A stretch of DNA of 8,716 nt from an uncultured Bacteroidales bacterium (GCA_937910265.1 CALEPD010000098.1:1-8716), one strand, 5' to 3'; counted from the first letter of the stretch, positions 1-7,595 are shown. Made by a program: numbers and translations. Notes: generated by a model from the sequence alone, not told the origin.

Positions 1-92
1 ATTAAACTTTTTATATATCTAAAATACATTAGAAATAAAAATATCAAAATTCCTAAAAAAATAAAATTCACAACAACAGATAATACATAACC

Positions 93-123
93 TTTGTTTT
101 GTGAAAAAAAAATAGTACATTTG
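93..123 (+). promoter_or_regulatory. Bacteroidetes-type promoter of pckA
   Basis: TTTG at 93-96 and TACATTTG at 116-123 match the -33 (TTTG) and -7 (TAnnTTTG) elements of the Bacteroidetes primary sigma factor, with a 19-nt spacer as expected. Transcription would start near 128-131, leaving an untranslated leader of about 50 nt before the ATG at 179. The leader has no Shine-Dalgarno sequence and is A/T-rich. The flanking 1-92 is extremely AT-rich with homopolymer A runs, and I see no gene, repeat or operator in it. The element match is seen directly; use in vivo is inferred. Confidence 0.75.
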
Positions 124-178
124 CAATGCTTATTGGCAAACCAACTTGAGTACAAATAATTAAAATACAATAACATAT

Positions 179-1786
179 ATGAGTAAAATAGATTTAGAAA
201 AATACGGAATTACCGGAGTTAGCGAAGTGTTGTACAACCCATCGTACGAAACATTGTTTGCAGAAGAAACAAAATCCGAACTTACAGGTTTCGACAAAGG
301 AACATTGACAGAACTTGATGCCATCAACGTAATGACAGGTATTTATACCGGTCGTTCGCCCAAAGATAAATTCTTTGTAATGGACGACGTAAGCAAAGAT
401 ACAGTATGGTGGACATCCGATGAATATAAAAACGACAACAAACCTGTTTCTGAAAGCAGTTGGAAAGCGCTAAAAGAATTGGCAGTAAAAGAATTGTCGG
501 GCAAACGCCTTTACGTTGTTGACACATTCTGCGGTGCCAACCCCGATACACGCCTTAAAGTTCGCTTCATCATGGAAGTAGCATGGCAAGCACACTTTGT
601 AAAGAACATGTTTATCCGCCCAACCGAAGAAGAACTTAAAAACTATGGCGAACCCGACTTCGTGTCGTTTGTAGCCTCGAAAGCAAAAGTTGAAAACTAC
701 AAAGAGCTTGGATTAAACTCCGAAACAGCTACCGTTTTCAACCTAAAAGCAAACGAACAAGTAATCCTCAACACATGGTATGGTGGCGAAATGAAAAAAG
801 GTATGTTCAGCATGATGAACTATTATCTGCCTCTCCAGGGTATCGCATCAATGCACTGTTCCGCCAACACCGACATGCAGGGCAAGCATACTGCTATTTT
901 CTTCGGTCTGTCTGGCACAGGTAAAACCACCCTCAGCACCGACCCCAAACGTTTGCTCATCGGTGATGACGAACATGGTTGGGACGACGAAGGTATCTTC
1001 AATTTCGAAGGCGGTTGCTATGCCAAGGTCATCAACCTCGACAAAGATAGCGAACCCGATATCTATAATGCTATCCGTCGCAACGCACTGTTGGAAAATG
1101 TTACTGTCGACGAGAATGGTAAAATCGATTTTGCCGATAAGAGCGTAACCGAAAATACCCGTGTAAGCTACCCGATCAACCATATCGAGAACATTGTTCG
1201 CCCCATCAGCACAGCTCCTGCTGCCGAGAATGTTATTTTCCTCAGTGCCGATGCTTTCGGCGTACTGCCTCCGGTAAGTATCCTCACTCCCGAACAGTGC
1301 AAATACTACTTCTTGAGCGGTTTCACTGCTAAATTGGCTGGTACCGAGCGTGGCATCACCGAACCTACTCCTACTTTCAGCGCATGTTTCGGACAGGCTT
1401 TCCTCGAACTCCATCCTACTAAATACGCTGAAGAACTTGTAAAACGCATGCAGAAGAGTGGTGCCAAGGCTTACCTTGTCAACACCGGTTGGAATGGCAC
1501 TGGCAAACGTATCTCCATTAAGGATACCAGAGGAATCATCGATGCTATCCTCGATGGCTCAATCGACAAGGCTCCCACCAAGCACATTCCTTACTTTAAC
1601 TTCGAAGTACCTACTGAATTGCCTGGTGTTGATCCCAAAATCCTTGATCCCCGCGACACTTACGGCTGTTCTTGCGAATGGGAAGAGAAAGCAAAGGATC
1701 TCGCTCAGAGATTTATCCGCAATTTCGAGAAGTTCACCCACAACGAGGCCGGAAAAGCTCTCGTTGCCGCTGGCCCGAAGCTCTAA
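179..1786 (+). CDS. pckA: Phosphoenolpyruvate carboxykinase (ATP-dependent)
   Basis: Cytosolic enzyme interconverting oxaloacetate + ATP and PEP + CO2 + ADP. In anaerobic Bacteroidales it is generally thought to run towards oxaloacetate, feeding succinate formation and saving ATP. The 535-residue product is full length for the ATP-type family. Visible motifs: GRSPKDKF (58-65, substrate-binding Arg59), WYGGEMKKGMF (200-210, with Tyr201 and the metal-ligand Lys207), MHCSAN (225-230, His226), the P-loop GLSGTGKTT (243-251), the kinase-2 motif IGDDEHGWDD (261-270, metal-binding Asp263) and ENTRVSYP (325-332, Arg328). These correspond to E. coli Y207, K213, H232, D269 and R333. The start at 179 gives the usual family N-terminus and lies about 50 nt after a promoter. 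The gene is monocistronic, with a terminator 31 nt after the stop. Oddity: codon choice changes sharply near position 740-860 (ACA/GCA/CAA/GAA before; ACC, ACT, GCT, CAG and more GAG after), while the protein is conserved throughout. Confidence 0.98.
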   Translation: MSKIDLEKYGITGVSEVLYNPSYETLFAEETKSELTGFDKGTLTELDAINVMTGIYTGRSPKDKFFVMDDVSKDTVWWTSDEYKNDNKPVSESSWKALKELAVKELSGKRLYVVDTFCGANPDTRLKVRFIMEVAWQAHFVKNMFIRPTEEELKNYGEPDFVSFVASKAKVENYKELGLNSETATVFNLKANEQVILNTWYGGEMKKGMFSMMNYYLPLQGIASMHCSANTDMQGKHTAIFFGLSGTGKTTLSTDPKRLLIGDDEHGWDDEGIFNFEGGCYAKVINLDKDSEPDIYNAIRRNALLENVTVDENGKIDFADKSVTENTRVSYPINHIENIVRPISTAPAAENVIFLSADAFGVLPPVSILTPEQCKYYFLSGFTAKLAGTERGITEPTPTFSACFGQAFLELHPTKYAEELVKRMQKSGAKAYLVNTGWNGTGKRISIKDTRGIIDAILDGSIDKAPTKHIPYFNFEVPTELPGVDPKILDPRDTYGCSCEWEEKAKDLAQRFIRNFEKFTHNEAGKALVAAGPKL

Positions 1787-1816
1787 ATATGCAAAAATCC
1801 ACATTCATGATAAAGT

Positions 1817-1846
1817 AAGTGGGGATGTATTCATCCCCACTTTTTT
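1817..1846 (+). terminator. Intrinsic terminator of pckA
   Basis: A perfect 11-bp stem (1817-1827 pairing with 1832-1842, arm AAGTGGGGATG) with a TATT loop is followed by a T run through 1846. It begins 31 nt after the pckA stop codon. This is a textbook rho-independent terminator on the plus strand. Confidence 0.93.
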
Positions 1847-1923
1847 GTATTCCGGTACCTGGCAAAGCATCTCTGTATGACATTGTTTTGTTGTCATGCC
1901 TCTGCCATCTCAGAGTAGGATGT

Positions 1924-1970
1924 AACAAACAGGTCGGACTCTTTTACATGAGTCCGACCTGTTTGTTTTT
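1924..1970. terminator. Long perfect hairpin between convergent genes, probable (bidirectional) terminator
   Basis: An 18-bp perfect inverted repeat (1924-1941 with 1950-1967, core CAGGTCGGACTC) encloses an 8-nt loop. On the plus strand it ends in a T run (1966-1970). On the minus strand the trailing arm ends TTTGTT, a poorer U tract. It lies 69 nt beyond the sppA stop and about 78 nt beyond the first terminator. It probably ends the minus-strand polA-sppA transcript and backs up pckA termination. The structure is seen; directionality is inferred. The remaining intergenic sequence at 1847-1923 and 1971-2035 holds no gene or promoter that I can recognise. Confidence 0.75.
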
Positions 1971-2035
1971 GATGGTGTTCGGTAAAAAGAATTAGTAGAA
2001 GCGTTGATTATTAGCAACTACCTAATCATTGTTTG

Positions 2036-3838
2036 CTAAAATTCTATGGCATACGGAATTCTTGCTTGCAGCGGTTCCATAGTTGACCAATATTCCAATT
2101 CAGAGTAAAATGGAATAATTGAGTTGAGCTTGGCTTTGAGCTGTCGGTCTTCTTTGTTTCCCATCGATTCGATGAGTATCGTCGTGAAATCTTTCTGTTT
2201 CGGATAGCTTACGGTGCTATATTCGCTGATAGAAGCCCGTTCGGCTGCAATTTTCAACGCCAAGTCGATGCCGCCCAATGTGTCAACCAATCCTATTTTC
2301 AGAGCATCGGCACCTGTCCATACGCGTCCGCGTGCAATCTCGTCAACATATTCCGGGTCAAGATTTCTTCCTGTGGCAACCCGTACGCAGAATGTGTCGT
2401 AAAATTCCTCCACTTTACGTTGCATGAGGTTTCTGGCGGTAGGGGAGAGCGGGCGTATGCCGCTCATCTCGGTACTGTGCGCGTGTGTCCCAACCGTATC
2501 GAAAGTAATGCCTAATTTGTTGCGAAGCATACTGCCTATTTCCGGCAGGGCGCCAAATACGCCGATACTTCCGGTAATGGTGGTGGGGTGGGCAACAATG
2601 GCGGTGGCGTTGCTCGATATTTCATATCCAGCACTGGCTGCCATTCCGCTCATCGATACAACGACCGGCTTTACTTTTTTTGCTTCAATCACAGCATGGG
2701 TCATCGATTCCGATGCTGTAACAGCGCCACCCGGTGAGTTCACACGTAGTACAATGGCTTTGATGTCGTCTTTTTTTGTCGCGTCGGCAATGGCGTCTAC
2801 AATATCGTTACCAAAAACTGCGGTCTGCATTCCGGTGTTACTGCCGCTTAACACATCGCCTTCGGCATATATGATTGCAATTTTGTCGCTGTGTTCGTCT
2901 CTGACAATGCTTTTCCCATATTTTGATATGTCCACAAACTTATTGCAGTTGTAGGTCTGTTTAAGCATCTTTTCAACTTCTTGCTCAAATGCGATTCCGC
3001 TGATAATATTGTGTCGGAGTGCGTCTTCGGGAAGAAAAGCCATCATGTCTTCTGCAACCGCGTTGAGATGGTTGATGTCTATCTGACGTGCTTCGGCTAT
3101 TTCTTGCGATACATGTTCCCATATCGATGAAATATATGTGCGAACCTGTTCGCGGTTTGCGTCACTCATATTGCTGCGGGTGTACGGCTCTCCGGCGCTC
3201 TTGTATGCGTTGTTGTTCGGACGGATAAGGTCAACTTTTATGTCAAGTTTTTCAAGAAGCTCCTTGTAAAACATCACATTGGCTCCGATACCTCCCAATT
3301 CCATTGTTCCTGATGGATGTAGTAATATACTGTCGGCAATTGAGGCAATGTAATAACCGGTTTGACTATAGGTGTCGCCGTATGCTATAATGGGTTTACC
3401 TGATTCTTCTTTGAATTTTATCAGTGCGTTTCTGATCTCTTCACATTGTCCCCAATATATAGATGTGGGTATTCCGCAATAAAGGTACACACCATTGATT
3501 TTGTCATCGGTTGATGCGTGTTCTAACGATGCGAGGAGATTGTCAATGCCTATGACCTTAACATCATTGACCAAACTGGTCAATGCGTCTGGGGTGCGTT
3601 CGTAAATGCTTTGGCTTAAATCAATCTTCAGGAAGATGTTCTGTCCTACAATTGGGGCTTCTTCGGTTTTCATTGTGGCCATTCCGGCAATGGCACTTAT
3701 CATTACGAAGAATAATATGATATTCACTACCGCTGTCCCTATTACAAAACCAAGGGTCGATGCCAGCAAGGTTTTTCCGAACCCCATGGGTCTGTTGTTG
3801 CTGTTTTGACTGTTGTCAATGTTGTTGAATTGTTCCAT
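2036..3838 (-). CDS. sppA: Signal peptide peptidase SppA, 67K type
   Basis: Membrane-anchored serine protease of peptidase family S49, which degrades signal peptides released after secretion. At 600 residues it has the long, two-domain (67K) form. A hydrophobic anchor at about residues 23-53 follows a polar Asn-rich N-terminus, so the protease body should lie outside the cytoplasm. The Ser/Lys dyad can be placed by motif: Lys213 in AYKSAGEPY (N-terminal domain) and Ser402 in MAASAGYEIS (C-terminal domain), followed by PTTITGSIGVFG (418-429). VNSPGGAV (366-373) is the usual S49 strand-turn motif. Ser402 is followed by Ala-Gly where Gly-Gly is usual, and the preceding turn reads MSGMAAS where a Gly-Asp pair is common. 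It is the last gene of the apparent operon, starting 32 nt after the polA stop. The leader is A-rich without a Shine-Dalgarno sequence. Confidence 0.93.
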   Translation of the reverse strand: MEQFNNIDNSQNSNNRPMGFGKTLLASTLGFVIGTAVVNIILFFVMISAIAGMATMKTEEAPIVGQNIFLKIDLSQSIYERTPDALTSLVNDVKVIGIDNLLASLEHASTDDKINGVYLYCGIPTSIYWGQCEEIRNALIKFKEESGKPIIAYGDTYSQTGYYIASIADSILLHPSGTMELGGIGANVMFYKELLEKLDIKVDLIRPNNNAYKSAGEPYTRSNMSDANREQVRTYISSIWEHVSQEIAEARQIDINHLNAVAEDMMAFLPEDALRHNIISGIAFEQEVEKMLKQTYNCNKFVDISKYGKSIVRDEHSDKIAIIYAEGDVLSGSNTGMQTAVFGNDIVDAIADATKKDDIKAIVLRVNSPGGAVTASESMTHAVIEAKKVKPVVVSMSGMAASAGYEISSNATAIVAHPTTITGSIGVFGALPEIGSMLRNKLGITFDTVGTHAHSTEMSGIRPLSPTARNLMQRKVEEFYDTFCVRVATGRNLDPEYVDEIARGRVWTGADALKIGLVDTLGGIDLALKIAAERASISEYSTVSYPKQKDFTTILIESMGNKEDRQLKAKLNSIIPFYSELEYWSTMEPLQARIPYAIEF

Positions 3839-3870
3839 TTTAATAATTTGTTGTTTTTGATAATATCGTT

Positions 3871-6501
3871 TTAATGGGCTTCGAGCCAGTTGTTTCCTAC
3901 ATTGATGCTTACTTCTACAGGTATGTCGAGAGTGAGCGCTCTCATCATTTCCTCTTCTACTATTTTTCTCAATAGAGTCTCTTCCGTATTGTACATGTCA
4001 AACACAAGTTCGTCATGTACTTGTAATATCATTTTGCTGCGCATGCCTTCCTCCTTGAGTCTTTTGTGTATGCGTATCATGGCAATTTTAATCATGTCGG
4101 CCGACGTTCCTTGAATGGGCATGTTGACGGCATTGCGTTCGGCAAAGTTTCGGGCATTGTTGTTGCGCGAATTGATATCGTTTAGGTAACGCCTTCTACC
4201 CAACAATGTTTGTGCGTATCCATGTTCACGGGCATAGGCAATGTTTGTGTCAATATATGATTTGATTTCAGGATATTGCTCAAAGTAGTTGTCTATGAGT
4301 TGTGATGCTTCCTTACGGCTGATGCCCAATTGTTCACTCAATCCAAATGCGCTGATGCCGTATATAATGCCGAAATTTACCGCTTTGGCGTTGCGTCTCA
4401 ACTCACTTGTCACATCTTTGTGCTCTAAATGGTAAATGGTGGCGGCGGTGTCGGCATGTATGTCGAGATGGTTGGTGAACGCATTCAGCATTTGCTTGTC
4501 GCCCGACAACGATGCAATAATCCGTAATTCAATCTGTGAATAGTCGGCGGCTAAAATTTGGTGGTTGTTGTCCCGTGCTATGAATGCCTTGCGTATTTCT
4601 CGTCCACGCTCGGTACGTATGGGTATGTTCTGCAGGTTGGGGTTGCTGCTGCTCAATCTTCCCGTCGATGTGACTGTTTGGTTGTATATGGTGTGCAGTC
4701 GGTTACTTATGGGGTTGATGAGTTTTGGGAAACTGTCCAGATAGGTGCTTATGAGTTTGTTTAGCGAACGGTATTCCAATATTTTCTTGACAATGATATG
4801 CTTGTCTGATAGTTTGACCAGAACATCCTCCGAAGTCGAGTATTGTTTGGTGGCAGTCAAGGGTGGTTTCGATGTGATGGCCAGTTTCTCGTACAATATA
4901 ACGCCAAGTTGCTTGGGCGAGTTGATGTTGAAGGTTTCCCCTGCGTAATCGTATATCTCCTGCTCCAATACGTTTCGTTCTGCACCCAATTGCTGCGAGT
5001 AGCTTTCCAAATATCCGGTGTCAATATTAACCCCTTCCTGTTCCATGCTGATGAGTACATCCACCAACGGCAGTTCCAAATCGGTGTACAGTGCCATCAT
5101 GTTGCTCTCCTTCAGTTGCTGTTCCATCAAGGGGAAGAGGTGCCACATGATTGCCGCTGTATTCTGCTCCTCGGTCGAGTATATGTTGAGGTACTCGCTG
5201 ATGATGAAGTCAAGTGTGTGGCGTTGCTCCGAATTTATAAGGTAATGAACCAGCTGTATATCGAATACATTGTCTGAAACACAGATGTCAAGCGCTTGCA
5301 TCTTGTATTTGAGCTCCTTCAGATTATAGCATATTTTCTTGATGCTGGGGCTCTCCATCACGGTTTTCAATGCCGCAATGTCAATGTCCGACAGCTGTTT
5401 GCAATATGTTTCCGTTGTCGAAGTGGCAATGGCGACAGAGGTGTTGTCTATGTATATCGAAATATCGCAATTGGTGGGGAGTTGATCCAGGTGTGTCAGG
5501 TTCTCCGATTCGGTTGCGATGCTGTTGTTCGGCTCCTGAAACGTGTCGAATAGTGTCGGTTGCGACTGTCGGAGGTCTGGTTTCTTTTGGCTGAACTGCA
5601 TGGCCAGCTCAGGGTCGGTAATCGACAGGTCTGTGAAGATTCGCTTCGACAGATTCCTGAATTCCAACTCGTCGAACAATCCTTTAAGTTTCGTGTAATC
5701 GGGAGTTTTCAGTGCGAGACTCTCTGCGTCAAAGGCAATGGGGGCGTCTTGCACAATGGTCGCAAGTTGTTTCGAAAACAGGGCTTGTTCGCTGTTTTCT
5801 TTTACAAGATTGCGTATTTTGTCGTTTTTGATATCGTCGGCGCCAGCAATCATCGCTTCAATGGAGCCGAATTGGTCGATGAGTTTTTTTGCGGTTTTTT
5901 CTCCAATTCCCGGAATGCCTGGAATATTGTCCGAACTGTCCCCCCAAAGACCCAGCAAATCAATTATCTGCAGGCAATTGTACACGCCGAATTTCTCACA
6001 TATCGCTTCTTCTCCCAATATCTCGTCAGGCGTGCCCATACGGCCATGGCTGTACATTTTGATATGCGGTGTAACCAATTGACCGAAATCCTTGTCAGGG
6101 GTAACCATTAGTATTTCGTCAAAACCCGCTTCTTCGGCCTTGTGCGACAAAGTTCCTATCACATCGTCCGCTTCATAGCCCTCGCAGGTTAGAATGGGTA
6201 TGCCAAACGCCTCAATTATATTGAAAATATAGGGAAGCGAATGCTGTATGTCTTCCGGCATGGCGTCTCTGTTTGCTTTGTACTGCTCGTACATCTCGTG
6301 CCTGAATGTAGGCTTCTGCATGTCGAAGGCAACGCCTATATGTGTGGGGCGTTGTTGGCGTATCAAGTCGTATAGTGTAGTGGTAAATCCCAGTATCGAC
6401 GATGTGTTTAACCCTTTCGAGTTGAGGCGGGGATTGCGATTTAATGCGTAGTATGCTCTATAAACGGCTGCCATGCCGTCAATTAGCAGTAATTTTGACA
6501 T
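3871..6501 (-). CDS. polA: DNA polymerase I
   Basis: Family A polymerase for Okazaki-fragment maturation and repair synthesis. The 876-residue protein has three regions. (1) A 5' nuclease, about 1-290, with intact acidic sites: Asp8, Asp60, Glu110/Asp112/Asp113 in GYEADDVIGT, Asp136/Asp138 in TPDKDFG, and the helix-hairpin region GDSSDNIPGIPGIGEKTA. (2) A degenerate, shortened 3'-5' exonuclease-like domain, about 340-480, with no DxE motif and no recognisable equivalents of E. coli Asp424 and Asp501. (3) A polymerase, about 485-876: motif A DYSQIELR (653-660), O helix RRNAKAVNFGIIYG (702-715, Lys706, Phe710) and motif C QVHDEL (827-832). The Phe in the O helix is the E. coli-like residue that disfavours dideoxynucleotides. 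The linker carries QPTLF (314-318), which resembles a sliding-clamp-binding peptide. The product is somewhat shorter than I recall for Bacteroides PolA (about 930-950), consistent with loss in the exonuclease region. It lies 30 nt after the Sel1-like gene and 32 nt before sppA. Confidence 0.98.
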   Translation of the reverse strand: MSKLLLIDGMAAVYRAYYALNRNPRLNSKGLNTSSILGFTTTLYDLIRQQRPTHIGVAFDMQKPTFRHEMYEQYKANRDAMPEDIQHSLPYIFNIIEAFGIPILTCEGYEADDVIGTLSHKAEEAGFDEILMVTPDKDFGQLVTPHIKMYSHGRMGTPDEILGEEAICEKFGVYNCLQIIDLLGLWGDSSDNIPGIPGIGEKTAKKLIDQFGSIEAMIAGADDIKNDKIRNLVKENSEQALFSKQLATIVQDAPIAFDAESLALKTPDYTKLKGLFDELEFRNLSKRIFTDLSITDPELAMQFSQKKPDLRQSQPTLFDTFQEPNNSIATESENLTHLDQLPTNCDISIYIDNTSVAIATSTTETYCKQLSDIDIAALKTVMESPSIKKICYNLKELKYKMQALDICVSDNVFDIQLVHYLINSEQRHTLDFIISEYLNIYSTEEQNTAAIMWHLFPLMEQQLKESNMMALYTDLELPLVDVLISMEQEGVNIDTGYLESYSQQLGAERNVLEQEIYDYAGETFNINSPKQLGVILYEKLAITSKPPLTATKQYSTSEDVLVKLSDKHIIVKKILEYRSLNKLISTYLDSFPKLINPISNRLHTIYNQTVTSTGRLSSSNPNLQNIPIRTERGREIRKAFIARDNNHQILAADYSQIELRIIASLSGDKQMLNAFTNHLDIHADTAATIYHLEHKDVTSELRRNAKAVNFGIIYGISAFGLSEQLGISRKEASQLIDNYFEQYPEIKSYIDTNIAYAREHGYAQTLLGRRRYLNDINSRNNNARNFAERNAVNMPIQGTSADMIKIAMIRIHKRLKEEGMRSKMILQVHDELVFDMYNTEETLLRKIVEEEMMRALTLDIPVEVSINVGNNWLEAH

Positions 6502-6518
6502 ATGTGTTGTATGAAAAC

Positions 6519-6536
6519 AATAGGTCCAGGCCTATT
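6519..6536. other. Small hairpin at the Sel1-like gene / polA junction
   Basis: AATAGG (6519-6524) and CCTATT (6531-6536) form a perfect 6-bp stem with a 6-nt loop that spans the stop codon of the Sel1-like gene in the 30-nt gap before polA. On the minus strand it is followed by GTTTTC rather than a real U run, so it is unlikely to terminate efficiently. It might modulate read-through or act as an mRNA processing or stability element. The structure is seen; any role is speculative. Confidence 0.3.
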
Positions 6537-7542
6537 CTATATGGTTTATCATGAAATTGATTTCCTCCCGTTGGCCTTGACTGAGATGTTCCGAATCTTT
6601 CACAAGCTCAAGAAACCGCTTTGCCAGCTTTTGGTTTTGGGGATATCCCATAACACCGTAATAAAGCGATTTGCCTACAGTGTACATCGCCGATGCATTG
6701 TCAGTATTGTTCATTTTCTCTGTCCAATACAAACTCCATTCCGAACTGGGAACAGTGCCGTATCCACTGAGGTAATATCCCGCAATGTAAATTTGCGATG
6801 GAATATGTCCTTCAAGTGCCGCCTGCGCAAACCAATGAAACGAGCCATCATACATCTTCTTATCGCTCATCTTTATGGCAAGGTTGAACTGTTCAAGTGT
6901 GTCACCCTTTACTGCCACTCCGAATCCCTTGCGCATGGCGTCAAATTCAAGGTAATCAATGCCGATGATTTCGTTCGAACTTACAATTCCGCGTCCGCGT
7001 TGAATGATTCTGATCATTTTCTGGGCGTCAAGTGTCTGCTTGGTGTTCAAACTGCCCGATTGTATAGCCTTCGACAGAAAGCGTTCCGCCATTGCGTAAC
7101 GTCCTCCGATTTTATAATAATTCGAGTACAGGTTTTTGCCTGCATAAAACAGGTTTTTCCCTGTTCCTTCATTGTATAGCCGGTACATCCAGTAGTCGCC
7201 CTCTTTTATGTTTTTTTCAACACCCCATCCGGTGTAAAACAACTGAGCCAATTGCAGCATACCCTTGTCGTCGTTGGCCGATGCCGCCATATAATACCAA
7301 TATACACACGAAGGATTTCTCTTCAGTTTGTATTGGAATGCAGCATCGCACTGGACTCTGGTATCTCCTTCAACAGCACTGATATAACCGTCTCTAATGG
7401 CATCGTTCTTGAGTTTTTCCACTTCCTCCATGCTCCATATTAATTTATGGCTTTTTGCATCCAATTTCTGCGCGTATATGTTGGAAATCGATAAAAATAC
7501 GAACAATGTAATTACCGCGTATGGTGATTTGAATCTTGACAT
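6532..7542 (-). CDS. Secreted Sel1-like repeat protein, function unknown
   Basis: A 336-residue exported protein. A signal peptide is clear at residues 1-24: positively charged start, hydrophobic ITLFVFLSI, likely cleavage after NIYA before Gln25. The mature protein is built of Sel1/TPR-like helical repeats, best seen at 94-126 (LAQLFYTGWGVEKN, then YWMYRL), 246-276 (YIAGYYLSGYGTVPSS, then LYWTEKM) and 284-314 (YTVGKSLYYGVMGYPQN). Such repeats normally act as protein-binding scaffolds. The protein looks internally duplicated: about residues 41-140 align with 193-296, including AIRDGYISAVEGDT versus AMRKGFGVAVKGDT. No catalytic motif is seen and no specific function can be assigned. The start at 7542 is chosen because it gives an intact signal peptide. 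It is first in the probable operon with polA and sppA and divergent from the next gene. Confidence 0.85.
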   Translation of the reverse strand: MSRFKSPYAVITLFVFLSISNIYAQKLDAKSHKLIWSMEEVEKLKNDAIRDGYISAVEGDTRVQCDAAFQYKLKRNPSCVYWYYMAASANDDKGMLQLAQLFYTGWGVEKNIKEGDYWMYRLYNEGTGKNLFYAGKNLYSNYYKIGGRYAMAERFLSKAIQSGSLNTKQTLDAQKMIRIIQRGRGIVSSNEIIGIDYLEFDAMRKGFGVAVKGDTLEQFNLAIKMSDKKMYDGSFHWFAQAALEGHIPSQIYIAGYYLSGYGTVPSSEWSLYWTEKMNNTDNASAMYTVGKSLYYGVMGYPQNQKLAKRFLELVKDSEHLSQGQREEINFMINHIE

Positions 7543-7565
7543 ATCAAATATAATTACTATTTTTG
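7536..7565 (+). promoter_or_regulatory. Bacteroidetes-type promoter of the YD-like protein gene
   Basis: TATTTTTG (7558-7565) is a perfect TAnnTTTG -7 element. TTG (7536-7538, in CTTG) sits 19 nt upstream as a near-consensus -33 element, the same spacing as in the pckA promoter. Transcription would begin near 7570-7573, about 30-35 nt before the ATG at 7604. The -33 element lies inside the first codons of the divergent Sel1-like gene. Confidence 0.6.
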
Positions 7566-7595
7566 CAATCGTTTTTTTTGAATTAAATCAGTTTA

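Noticed and set aside
848..1414. 188-codon minus-strand open frame inside pckA
   Set aside because: It lies entirely antisense to a fully conserved enzyme gene and has no recognisable domain; it is a by-product of the coding strand's composition.
1877..1897. 6-bp inverted repeat ATGACA/TGTCAT between the two terminators
   Set aside because: Short stem with a 9-nt loop and no T tract; no promoter upstream to support a small RNA. Likely chance.
2011..2039. TTAGCAA/TTGCTAA inverted repeat overlapping the sppA stop
   Set aside because: A 7-bp AT-rich stem with a 15-nt loop and no U tract on the minus strand; too weak to call a terminator.
2424..2954. 176-codon plus-strand open frame antisense to sppA
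   Set aside because: Antisense to the catalytic domain of SppA, with no start signals or domain.
5560..6111. 183-codon plus-strand open frame antisense to polA
   Set aside because: It overlaps the conserved 5' nuclease region of polA, and its composition (Arg/Cys/Phe-rich, no motifs) is that of a shadow frame.
6502..7179. 225-codon plus-strand open frame antisense to the Sel1-like gene
   Set aside because: The opposite strand encodes a protein with a signal peptide and repeat structure; this frame has neither and no promoter upstream.
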